Source of the DNA: Deltaproteobacteria bacterium | GTDB taxonomy: Bacteria > Desulfobacterota > Desulfobulbia > Desulfobulbales > VMSU01 | NCBI GenBank assembly: GCA_021789795.1 | Contig: JAJYJA010000118.1 | Coordinates: forward strand, 1 to 7,307 | DNA length: 7,307 nucleotides | Direction of reading: 5' to 3' | Shown: positions 1 to 5,973 of the stretch, in pieces | How the letters are laid out: the number at the start of each line of letters is the position of its first letter | Numbering within the stretch: position 1 is the stretch's first letter | Program-made: the position numbers and the translations under genes | The notes under the pieces: model-generated | What the model was told of the DNA's origin: nothing | Seen by the model: only the letters and a program-made list of their open reading frames with translations | The model's database searches: none

Positions 1-19
1 CCACAAAGGAGAAAATGCC

Positions 20-739
20 ATGTACACTCAGATGGGCAACACCCCAGTCACCCTGCAGCAGGCCAAGACCCAGGCCTCGACCATCTTTCTCGCCAAGGTG
101 TTCAACTGGATGGCCATCGGCCTGGGGATCACCGGGCTGGCCGCCTTTATCACCGTCAATTCCCAGACCATGATGCAGCTCGTCTTCGGCAACCGGCTGG
201 TGCTCTACGGGCTGATGTTCGCCGAGTTGGGCATGGTGTTCTACCTGTCGGCCCGTATCCAGCAGATGTCCTCCCAGGCGGCGACCGGGCTCTTCGTGGC
301 CTATTCGCTCCTAAACGGCGTCACCCTGTCCTCCATCCTCCTGATCTACACCGCCGCCTCGGTGGCGGCCACCTTCTTCATCACCGCCGGCATGTTCGGG
401 GCGATGGCGGTTTACGGCCTGGTCACCAAGCGCGACCTCTCCGGGCTGGGCTCCTTCATGTTCATGGGCCTGATCGGGATAGTAATCGCCTCCCTGGTCA
501 ACATCTTTATGCACAGCCCAGCGATCTCCTGGATGGTCTCCGGCCTGGGGGTGATTATCTTCACCGGCCTCACCGCCTATGACGTGCAGAAGATCACCCA
601 GATGGGGGCCTCGGGGATCATGTACGAAGGCGAGGCCGCCATCCAGAAGGTGGCGATCATGGGCGCCCTGGCCCTGTACCTGGATTTCATCAACCTCTTC
701 ATCAGTCTGTTGCAGTTCTTCGGCAACCGCCGCGACTAA
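20..739 (+). CDS. Bax inhibitor-1/YccA family integral membrane protein
   Basis: This 239-residue protein is almost entirely hydrophobic and fits the Bax inhibitor-1 (UPF0005/YccA/YbhL) family in length and layout. About seven membrane helices can be drawn, at roughly residues 22-46, 57-78, 86-110, 112-135, 142-164, 168-188 and 209-234. Two family-typical acidic positions are visible: Asp188 in TAYDVQKI and Asp222 in LYLDFINLF. They correspond to the di-aspartyl pair that controls pH-dependent calcium leak in the Bacillus homologue YetJ. That is family knowledge; transport is not shown here. The start is the ATG at 20, preceded by a good Shine-Dalgarno (AAAGGAGA at 5-12). An ATG at 15 is out of frame. 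The gene appears monocistronic, because a hairpin follows 37 bp after the stop. The promoter lies before the window. The family is certain; the cellular role in this organism is not known. Confidence 0.94.
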   Translation: MYTQMGNTPVTLQQAKTQASTIFLAKVFNWMAIGLGITGLAAFITVNSQTMMQLVFGNRLVLYGLMFAELGMVFYLSARIQQMSSQAATGLFVAYSLLNGVTLSSILLIYTAASVAATFFITAGMFGAMAVYGLVTKRDLSGLGSFMFMGLIGIVIASLVNIFMHSPAISWMVSGLGVIIFTGLTAYDVQKITQMGASGIMYEGEAAIQKVAIMGALALYLDFINLFISLLQFFGNRRD

Positions 740-776
740 TTTACCCGCGCCCGGCAATCTCAAGGGACAACAGCAG

Positions 777-802
777 CAAGGGCGCCGGCTTGGGCGCCCT
801 TG
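777..802 (+). terminator. Intrinsic-terminator-like hairpin after the Bax inhibitor gene
   Basis: CAAGGGCGCC (777-786) and GGCGCCCTTG (793-802) form a perfect 10-bp GC-rich stem with a six-base loop. The following tract (GCGTTTC) is poor in T, so termination may be incomplete. The position between two same-strand genes supports a terminator. The hairpin contains a TTG at 800 that is in frame with the next gene but is an unlikely start. Confidence 0.7.
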
Positions 803-826
803 GCGTTTCAGGGGAGGGGAAAGACA

Positions 827-2509
827 GTGTCCTTGCGCAAGAAGCTGATCGTCTCGTTTGTGGTGGTCTGTCTGCTCGCGGTCTCCCTTCTGGCCTTAAA
901 CTCGGTCATGGCCCGCCAGGAGGAGCGATACGTGGCCAAGCTCCTGGCCATCCACCACCAATACGCCGCCCTGCTGAACTTGAAAAACGCCGTCAGCCGC
1001 CAGTTGAGCGAGGCCCAGGACATATTCCTGTACGGCAAGACGGTGGACGGCGCCAACTTCACCCAAATCACCGCCCAGGTGGGCAAGGAGGTGCGCAGCC
1101 TCTCCCAGGCCTTAGACGAGGCCGATTCCTTGTCTAAGGCCCTCTCCGGGGAAGGCCCGGAACCGGGCAGACAGCGGATCGTGCGCCTCCAGCACGACTA
1201 CGAGGACCTGTACCGGGAGCTGATGCTGATGTCCACCCTATTCCAAAGCGGCCGACGGCTCAAGGCCCAGGAGCATTTTCAGACCGAGATCGTGGGCCGT
1301 TTCTCCCGGCTGTTCGCCCAGATCGACAGTTGGCTCGCGGTGCAAAAGGAGGCCATGGCCCGCACCGAGGCCGGCTTCGTGGCCTTGAATCGGCGCCACA
1401 AACGCACCTCGCTCGTCGCCCTGGCGGCGATTGTGGGGATCGTCCTCTTCTCCTCCGGGGCCTTCGTCTATCTCCTGGGGCCACGGCTCAAGGAGTTGAT
1501 GCGCGGCACCGAGCGGATATCCCAGGGCGATTTTTCCCAGCCGGTGCTGGTGGAGGGCAACGACGAGTTCACCCGCCTGTCCCTGGCCATGAACCAGATG
1601 ATGGCCGACCTCGCCTCCTCCCGAAAAAAACTGCTTGAGCAATCCTACTACTCCGGCATGGCCGACATGGTCTCCGGCGCCCTGCACAACCTGCGCAACG
1701 CCTTGGCGCCCATCGTCATCGAACTTGAGGGCCAGCAGCAGGCGGTTGCGGGCCTGCGGCTTAAACAGATGAGCCAGGCCTGCGCCGAGCTAAAGACTCC
1801 AGGGCTTCCCCCAGACCGGCGAGAGGATCTGGTCGAGTATCTGGCCCTGGGCCTTGAACGGATGGGAGGCCGGCTGGCGGCGATGGCGGAGACCATGGCC
1901 AACACCAGAAACAAGGTGGGGGTAGTGGAGAAGGTCTTGAATCAACAGAGCCATCTGGCCCGGATGGAACGGCCACTGGAGCCGATCAATTTAGCCGAGG
2001 TGGCCCACGACAGCCTGGGTCTGGTGCGTCAGGAGCTTTTGGCCCGTTTCCCGGTGCTTATCGATTCCAGCCTAGGCGAGGTCGGGCCCCTGGTGAGCCA
2101 GAGGATCGTCCTGGTGCAGGTGATGGCCAACCTGATCGGCAATGGCTTGGAAGCGATTGCGCGCTCCGGGGCGGCCACGGGCCAGGTGCGGGTCCGGGCC
2201 GACCGGGAGGAAGAGGGCCAGGTACGACAGGTGCATGTGCGGGTTATGGACACCGGCGAGGGCATCGCCCCGGAGATGGGGGAGCGAATTTTCGAACGGG
2301 GAGTCTCCGGCAAGGAGGGAGGCAGCGGGCTGGGGCTACATTGGTGCGCCAACGCCACCGCCTCCCTGGGCGGGCGCCTGTACGCCGAAAGCCCTGGCCC
2401 CGGCCTGGGGGCGACCCTGCATCTGATTTTAAAGACTGAGCTTTACGCCAGCCGAACCGGAACCACCCCTGGGCCAGCGACCGGAGACGGCGCGGCGGCG
2501 CGGGTATAG
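827..2509 (+). CDS. Membrane-bound HAMP sensor histidine kinase with atypical H-box
   Basis: The product is a 560-residue sensor kinase (numbering from GTG 827). A membrane helix (about 7-25) is followed by a helical, presumably periplasmic sensor region (about 28-190) resembling the four-helix-bundle type. A second helix (about 194-218), a HAMP linker (about 218-270) and the kinase core follow. The probable phospho-acceptor is His287 in GALHNLRNALAP. The ATPase domain shows an N-box (NLIGNGLEAI, Asn435/Asn439), a G1 box (DTGEGIAP, from Asp475), an F-box (IFERGVSG) and a G2 box (GGSGLGLHWCANA, about 498-510). The GTG is chosen because GGGGAGGGGA (811-820) precedes it at good spacing; the upstream in-frame TTG at 800 lies inside the preceding hairpin. 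The H-box is odd: the acidic residue normally after His is Asn and the following Pro is Ala. It converges on a response regulator that is its likely partner. The stimulus is unknown. Confidence 0.93.
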   Translation: MSLRKKLIVSFVVVCLLAVSLLALNSVMARQEERYVAKLLAIHHQYAALLNLKNAVSRQLSEAQDIFLYGKTVDGANFTQITAQVGKEVRSLSQALDEADSLSKALSGEGPEPGRQRIVRLQHDYEDLYRELMLMSTLFQSGRRLKAQEHFQTEIVGRFSRLFAQIDSWLAVQKEAMARTEAGFVALNRRHKRTSLVALAAIVGIVLFSSGAFVYLLGPRLKELMRGTERISQGDFSQPVLVEGNDEFTRLSLAMNQMMADLASSRKKLLEQSYYSGMADMVSGALHNLRNALAPIVIELEGQQQAVAGLRLKQMSQACAELKTPGLPPDRREDLVEYLALGLERMGGRLAAMAETMANTRNKVGVVEKVLNQQSHLARMERPLEPINLAEVAHDSLGLVRQELLARFPVLIDSSLGEVGPLVSQRIVLVQVMANLIGNGLEAIARSGAATGQVRVRADREEEGQVRQVHVRVMDTGEGIAPEMGERIFERGVSGKEGGSGLGLHWCANATASLGGRLYAESPGPGLGATLHLILKTELYASRTGTTPGPATGDGAAARV

Positions 2510-2530
2510 CTTGTGCATTCGAGGACGGCG

Positions 2531-3673
2531 CTAGCGGTCGCCGAACTCGTCTTCCAAGTCCTGCAGCACCGCCCTTAAGTTGGACTTGGTGTTCTTGATG
2601 CCGATCTTCTCTCGAATCCGGTCGCGGTGAAAGTCCACCGTCCGTTTGGTCATCTTAAGCTGCTCGGCAATGTCCTTGGTGGAGACGCCCTGGCGGATGA
2701 GGTTGGCGATATTGATCTCAGTGGGCGAAAGGCGGAAATACTTGTGCCCCAGCTCCTTGAGGAAGGGGGCGGCGATCTCTTGCAGGTTGGCGCGGACGAT
2801 CTTGACGAATGATTCCTGGGCATCGGCGAGCGGGGTCTTCTCCAGCCGGTCCAGATACGGTTCCACCATCTCGTGAATCGCAAACAGCACCTTCTCTTCG
2901 ATCTCCTTGCGATCCTCCTCGTTTTTCTTCACCATCTGCTGCAGGGCCTGGTTGGTGCCCAAAAGGTCTTCCGCCTTGGCGGCCAGGGCGACTTCGGCCT
3001 CCTGCAACCGCTGGGCGGTTTGCCGGTACTGCTGGTTGGACAGCTCCAAGGCCTCGATGGCCAGGGTCAACTCCCGGGTGCGTTCCTGCACCAGGTGATC
3101 TAAGTGCTGATTGGCGGCGTGCAGGGTCTTCTCCGCCCCCCATTTGGCCGACAACGCCCTGGCAAACTGCTGAATCTCATGGGTGTGAAAGGGTTTCTGC
3201 ATGTAGAGCAGCCGTTCCGGCGGCCGCACCTGACGGCCGATCTCGTCGGGAGCGAGATCGGAGTAAGCGGTGACCATGACGATATTGACCCAGGGGTCAA
3301 GCTCCCGGACTTGAGTGGCGGCCCACACCCCATCCGGGCCGGGCGGCATTCTCACATCCAGAAAGGCTACCGAAAACGGGGCATTATCTTCAACAGCCTG
3401 CCGAACCGCCGCTACCGCCTCCGGCCCCTGGCGGCAGAGGCAGAGGTCGAAGGCCAACGGCGCTTCCTTGCTGGTCTGGGGGCTGAAGATCCGGCTCTCC
3501 AGTTCGTTTAGCCGACTGTCGGCAGGGTTAACTGACCTCTGATCGTTAGTTAGGATCTGGCGGTAGGCCTCCAACACCGAGGGCTCGTCATCGGCGATCA
3601 GGATGCGGGGCGGGCAATCAGGGGCAGGCAGGGTCGGGCCGGGGAGCATCGGACGTGGTTGTCGGCTGGTCAA
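2531..3673 (-). CDS. Response regulator: receiver, coiled coil, LuxR-type DNA-binding domain
   Basis: The 380-residue product is a DNA-binding response regulator. The N-terminal receiver (about 22-180) has the acidic pocket Asp28-Asp29-Glu30, the phospho-acceptor Asp106 in FLDVRMPP, Thr135 in VTAYSD and Lys160 in MQKPF. An extra segment of about 30 residues (42-72, including NPADSRLNELESRIF) sits between the first helix and second strand. A long coiled coil (about 180-265) follows. The C-terminus (about 266-372) is a helical lead-in ending in a LuxR-type helix-turn-helix, LSPTEINIANLIRQGVSTKD to TVDFHRDRIREKIG. The first possible start is TTG at 3673, whose TTGA overlaps the stop of the upstream gene, so translational coupling is likely. 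An ATG at 3649 (residue 9) is the alternative; neither has a clear Shine-Dalgarno, and both retain the whole receiver. It probably receives phosphate from the convergent kinase, from which it is separated by 21 bp. Targets are unknown. Confidence 0.92.
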   Translation of the reverse strand: MTSRQPRPMLPGPTLPAPDCPPRILIADDEPSVLEAYRQILTNDQRSVNPADSRLNELESRIFSPQTSKEAPLAFDLCLCRQGPEAVAAVRQAVEDNAPFSVAFLDVRMPPGPDGVWAATQVRELDPWVNIVMVTAYSDLAPDEIGRQVRPPERLLYMQKPFHTHEIQQFARALSAKWGAEKTLHAANQHLDHLVQERTRELTLAIEALELSNQQYRQTAQRLQEAEVALAAKAEDLLGTNQALQQMVKKNEEDRKEIEEKVLFAIHEMVEPYLDRLEKTPLADAQESFVKIVRANLQEIAAPFLKELGHKYFRLSPTEINIANLIRQGVSTKDIAEQLKMTKRTVDFHRDRIREKIGIKNTKSNLRAVLQDLEDEFGDR

Positions 3674-4563
3674 TGGCCAGTCTGTATCTTGCGCAGGGTA
3701 TCGAGATACTGCTCCTGATCTTCCAGCGTACTGTTGTCGGAGATGTCCTTCATGACCGCCCGCAGGTGATAATAAAGATCGATATTGTATTTATTCATCG
3801 AGTGCTTTATTGCCTGATTAACGATCAGCACCGAGTAATAACGAATTAGAATTCTGGTAGTTGGGTCGCGTCTAGACAGATAAGATTTGCCGCCCAAAGT
3901 ATTCAGGAAAAAGGCGGCATATTCATAAGTTTTTGCAAGCGGCAGCTGGAGTTTTAGCGATGCCTTATCAAGGCAATCCTGATTCATATTAGACCAGGAG
4001 TATAGGGATGCAAACAGTTGTTCTAGCGATGGATGTTCGTTGGTTAAAATATCTTTCAGCAAGGAAAGATTCTTGATGCCAATGACACGAAAAACATGGG
4101 AGTTGTTTTTGAGGATGGTAAGCAGGTCTGAGGTCTCGTTGGCATTGATGGGCGGGTTGCTTAGCAGTTGCGAAATTATCGCCTCCAGATGATCTGGCAG
4201 CGGCTCGTTAATGCCGTAGGCCTTGATGTAGGCCTTACCCTCCAACCCTTTAATAAAGCCTTCAATCTCGTCTGCGGTCTGCTGACAGACGGATGCCTCC
4301 GGTCGCTGCTTGGCCGCCTCGGCGGCGGGGGGCGAGGACGGCGTTTCCGGCTTGGAGGCAGAGGCCGGCAAGGCGGTGGTCGTCCCGGCGACGGGGGTAC
4401 TTGTCTGACTGACCGGCTGGCCGCCAGTGGGCGCCGGGGCATTTTTGGGGTTGTTAACCAGGTGGTCTTTTAGTAAGAACAAAACGATAGCCATCAGCGC
4501 CAGGCCCAAGGCAACCGAGACTGACGACCGGGTATTGGGGATGCCGCGTTTGGTTTTTTTCAT
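3670..4563 (-). CDS. Membrane-anchored protein of unknown function, coupled to the response regulator
   Basis: I do not recognise a family for this 297-residue protein. A short basic N-terminus (MKKTKRG) and one hydrophobic segment (about 16-32) suggest a signal anchor with the rest outside the cytoplasm. Residues 36-90 form a Pro/Thr/Ala/Ser-rich linker. Residues 91-297 are a mostly helical domain with two cysteines (Cys93, Cys197) that could form a disulfide. The ATG at 4563 is preferred, although its Shine-Dalgarno is weak. The frame stays open to a TTG at 4644, but that TTG is part of a predicted -35 box, so it would lie outside the transcript. The stop overlaps the start of the response regulator (TTGA), so the two are probably one operon. 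Base composition changes sharply: the linker is about 75% GC, while the C-terminal domain drops locally to about 35%. A signalling accessory role is inference from position only. Confidence 0.82.
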   Translation of the reverse strand: MKKTKRGIPNTRSSVSVALGLALMAIVLFLLKDHLVNNPKNAPAPTGGQPVSQTSTPVAGTTTALPASASKPETPSSPPAAEAAKQRPEASVCQQTADEIEGFIKGLEGKAYIKAYGINEPLPDHLEAIISQLLSNPPINANETSDLLTILKNNSHVFRVIGIKNLSLLKDILTNEHPSLEQLFASLYSWSNMNQDCLDKASLKLQLPLAKTYEYAAFFLNTLGGKSYLSRRDPTTRILIRYYSVLIVNQAIKHSMNKYNIDLYYHLRAVMKDISDNSTLEDQEQYLDTLRKIQTGH

Positions 4564-4615
4564 GGGCTGAGGGCCTGGTGAGCGCTTAGGGGGGAGGTTA
4601 ACGTCAAGTGGCGGA

Positions 4616-4644
4616 ATTCTATCGCGACTGAATGGCAAGGTCAA
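4616..4644 (-). promoter_or_regulatory. Sigma-70-type promoter of the membrane protein/response regulator operon
   Basis: Read on the minus strand, TTGACC (4644-4639) and TAGAAT (4621-4616) are separated by exactly 17 bp. Transcription would begin near 4609, giving a leader of about 45 nt before the ATG at 4563. The match to consensus and the position in a divergent intergenic region support the call. No operator was identified. Confidence 0.72.
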
Positions 4645-4673
4645 ACAAAATTATGGAGGGATAAGGGCTGGCC

Positions 4674-5222
4674 ATGACCTGGTGGGGAACAATCAAAAAG
4701 ACGATGTCCGAGGCCCTGCCCTTTGTGGCCCGGAGTCCCGCCTTACAGGTGGAGTGGTTGGTGGAGGAGATCCGCCGGGCGAGACTGAGCGACCGCGAGC
4801 TCGCCCCCTACCTGCACCTGTTACTATCTGGGCACCAGACCCGCAAGGAGACCGGGGAGGAGGACGGACTAAGGGAGAGCTTCGCCCTGCTGCCCAGGGA
4901 AATCGTCGCGACGATGATCCGCTGCGCCGAGATCTACGACCTGCCGGAGCTCTTGCCCTTGATCCCGCAACTGACGGTGGAGGAGGCGATCATGGCCTTG
5001 AAGAAGGAGCCGCCGCCTTACGAAAAACGCTACCTCCTGCTGCTCGATCGCATCTTTCAGGCAATCAACGGCGGGGGCGAACACCTGCTGGAGCGGGCGG
5101 GGGAAAAGATGCTGGCCGAGGGCGCGGCCCCAGCCCATTTTGCCAGCGCCTACGAGCGATTCAAGGAAATATTAATCGACGAGGGCATCCTGGCCTCGCT
5201 CTATCCCCAGGCCAAGGGATAA
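4674..5222 (+). CDS. Hypothetical protein, helical, soluble
   Basis: I do not recognise this 182-residue protein. It has no signal peptide, no clear membrane segment and no cysteine cluster. It is rich in Leu, Glu, Arg and Ala and looks all-helical, with segments such as LQVEWLVEEIRRARLSDREL, LPREIVATMIRCAEIYDLPE and the C-terminal FKEILIDEGILASLY. The ATG at 4674 is preceded by AAGGG (4663-4667) at about 6 bp and by GGAGGG (4655-4660) further away. Codon use is strongly G/C-ending, like the host genes, which supports a real gene in this frame over the long shadow frame that overlaps it. It is divergent from the membrane protein/regulator operon and shares a gap of about 110 bp with it. No convincing plus-strand promoter was seen. 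Function is unknown, and a link to the two-component system is only positional. Confidence 0.78.
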   Translation: MTWWGTIKKTMSEALPFVARSPALQVEWLVEEIRRARLSDRELAPYLHLLLSGHQTRKETGEEDGLRESFALLPREIVATMIRCAEIYDLPELLPLIPQLTVEEAIMALKKEPPPYEKRYLLLLDRIFQAINGGGEHLLERAGEKMLAEGAAPAHFASAYERFKEILIDEGILASLYPQAKG

Positions 5223-5257
5223 AAAAAATGGGCGCCGGCCCCAAGGACCACGCCCAT
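5221..5257 (-). terminator. Rho-independent terminator of the PxxKW gene
   Basis: Read on the minus strand, ATGGGCG (5257-5251) and CGCCCAT (5234-5228) form a stem, with a further inner GGTCC/GGGCC pairing around a short loop. It runs straight into a tract of eight T (5228-5221, the first base shared with the stem). This is a textbook terminator for the minus-strand gene ending at 5285. On the plus strand there is no T tract after the hairpin, so its effect on the gene ending at 5222 is probably weaker. Confidence 0.88.
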
Positions 5258-5284
5258 CTCCGTACCCCCCATTGAAAATCACAA

Positions 5285-5530
5285 TCAGCGCTTGGCCATC
5301 GCCCGCTTGGAGGCCTTTAAGGGGTTGATCTTAACGTTGGAGGTGGCGATTTCGGGCTTTACGTGGGAGGCGAAATTACAAATCCCGAGCTTCCACTTCG
5401 CCGCCGGGGTAGTGTAGGTCTTGCAGAATTTCTGAGCCTCGACCTCGATCACCCGATCGCACCCCTCGCACTTTTCAACAACCGGGCTAAAAACGCCGGC
5501 GGCATACATTTCGCTAGTTGTCATGTTCAT
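5285..5530 (-). CDS. PxxKW family small cysteine-rich protein
   Basis: This is an 81-residue protein with four cysteines: Cys21 and Cys24 in KCEGCDR, Cys36 in KFCKTY and Cys51 in GICNF. It carries the motif Pro42-Ala-Ala-Lys45-Trp46, which I recognise as the signature of the PxxKW cysteine-rich family, found mainly in Desulfobacterota-type bacteria. The cysteine pattern suggests metal binding (zinc or iron), but that is inference, and I know of no established function. The C-terminus is basic (LKASKRAMAKR). The start is the ATG at 5530, preceded by AAGGAGA about 8 bp away; the ATG at 5524 is a less likely alternative. The frame stays open upstream to 5656, but that codon falls in the -35 box of the predicted promoter. 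A near-consensus promoter, strong RBS and strong terminator mark it as a single-gene transcript that is probably highly expressed. Confidence 0.87.
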   Translation of the reverse strand: MNMTTSEMYAAGVFSPVVEKCEGCDRVIEVEAQKFCKTYTTPAAKWKLGICNFASHVKPEIATSNVKINPLKASKRAMAKR

Positions 5531-5627
5531 TATGTTTTCTCCTTGAAAATATAGGCAACAATCAAGCCGATACCACCCCTCAAACAAAACCGGAAACGGC
5601 AACGCCGCCGCTTTATGAAAACAACAA

Positions 5628-5656
5628 TTTATAGAGAAAATGCGTGGCGGTGTCAA
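5628..5656 (-). promoter_or_regulatory. Near-consensus sigma-70 promoter of the PxxKW gene
   Basis: On the minus strand, a perfect TTGACA (5656-5651) is followed after exactly 17 bp by TATAAA (5633-5628). Transcription should start near 5621 and give an untranslated leader of about 90 nt before the ATG at 5530. No riboswitch-like structure was recognised in that leader. Confidence 0.85.
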
Positions 5657-5763
5657 TAAAAAACATCTGCCCTCTTGTGTTTAATAACAATTCACTATAA
5701 AATCAGGACTTGGCTAAACAGCCAGGGACAGAAGCTTAGGGGGCTTCCCCCATCCCAGACGAC

Positions 5764-5793
5764 TTGGCCCCGCCTGAAAAAAAATCATAGTAT
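5764..5793 (+). promoter_or_regulatory. Possible promoter of tRNA-Arg
   Basis: TTGGCC (5764-5769) and TAGTAT (5788-5793) are separated by 18 bp and lie about 45 bp upstream of the mature tRNA 5' end, a normal distance for a bacterial tRNA promoter. The match is moderate, and the -10 falls inside an AT-rich inverted repeat. Confidence 0.4.
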
Positions 5794-5838
5794 TTTATCA
5801 GGTACAGGTCGACATAGACACCCACCACACCCAAAATG

Positions 5839-5915
5839 GCCCTCGTAGCTCAGGGGATAGAGCACAGGATTCCTAATCCTGGTTAGCGCAGGTTCGATTC
5901 CTGCCGGGGGCACCA
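5839..5915 (+). tRNA. tRNA-Arg (anticodon CCU)
   Basis: A complete cloverleaf can be drawn. The acceptor stem GCCCTCG (5839-5845) pairs with CGGGGGC (5905-5911), with one G-U pair. The D arm is GCTC...GAGC (ending at 5863). The anticodon stem CAGGA/TCCTG (5865-5869/5877-5881) encloses the loop TTCCTAA, giving anticodon CCT at 5872-5874, which reads the Arg codon AGG. The T arm is GCAGG-TTCGATT-CCTGC (5888-5904). The discriminator is A5912, and the CCA end is encoded (5913-5915). The tRNA is intact despite the integrase gene just downstream, as expected if an element inserted at its 3' end and restored it. Confidence 0.97.
5888..5915 (+). other. Candidate attachment site (tRNA-Arg 3' end)
   Basis: The T arm and 3' end of tRNA genes are the usual integration targets of tyrosine recombinases, and one is encoded 160 bp downstream in the same direction. 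No second copy of this segment is visible to the right within the window, so the core and its exact limits cannot be set. The call rests on context. Confidence 0.45.
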
Positions 5916-5923
5916 ATAAAATC

Positions 5924-5969
5924 AAGGGGTTATCCAGAAAATCAAACTGGTTTGCCCCTTTATTTTTTT
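5924..5969 (+). terminator. Rho-independent terminator after tRNA-Arg
   Basis: AAGGGG (5924-5929) pairs with CCCCTT (5955-5960), and an inner CCAG (5934-5937) pairs with CTGG (5947-5950) across an internal loop. The hairpin is followed by TATTTTTTT (5961-5969). It would end the tRNA transcript. If the attachment core is the tRNA 3' end, this terminator belongs to the integrated element. Confidence 0.72.
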
Positions 5970-5973
5970 GAAA

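Larger units (their letters stand above)
5531..5838. other. Noncoding region between the PxxKW gene and tRNA-Arg
   Basis: No credible gene lies in these 308 bases. The stretch holds the PxxKW leader and promoter (to 5656) and an AT-rich segment (about 5675-5702). It also contains three inverted repeats. The first is CTTGGCT/AGCCAGG (5709-5715/5720-5726, one wobble pair, loop AAAC). The second is GGGGG/CCCCC (5739-5743/5747-5751, loop CTT). The third is CCTGA/TCAGG flanking an A- and T-rich core (about 5773-5802). None ends in a clear T tract. They could be part of a small RNA or a regulatory region, but nothing identifies them further. Confidence 0.6.

Noticed and set aside
800..826. TTG at 800 as the start of the histidine kinase (adds nine residues)
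   Set aside because: It falls inside the perfect terminator-like hairpin at 777-802, and the purine-rich GGGGAGGGGA at 811-820 would then be coding. GTG at 827 has that RBS at proper spacing.
2809..3511. Several open plus-strand frames opposite the response regulator
   Set aside because: They are antisense to a regulator with clear receiver and LuxR motifs and show only low-complexity, GC-driven sequence.
4564..4644. N-terminal extension of the membrane protein to TTG 4644
   Set aside because: The TTG is the first half of a predicted -35 box (TTGACC, 17 bp, TAGAAT), so the extension would start upstream of the transcript. The ATG at 4563 gives a normal basic signal-anchor start.
4682..5275. 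Long plus-strand frame overlapping the 182-residue hypothetical gene (GTG start, 197 codons)
   Set aside because: Its product is rich in Gly, Arg, Pro and Ala in the manner of a GC-rich shadow frame. The competing frame has a better start and a plausible helical composition.
5531..5656. N-terminal extension of the PxxKW protein to TTG 5656
   Set aside because: The codon lies in a perfect TTGACA -35 element. A strong AAGGAGA precedes the ATG at 5530, and the shorter form matches the expected size of the family.
5675..5701. TTGTGT...TATAAA as a plus-strand promoter
   Set aside because: The spacing is only 15 bp, the -35 is weak, and it is about 140 bp from the tRNA. The AT-rich background makes a chance match likely.
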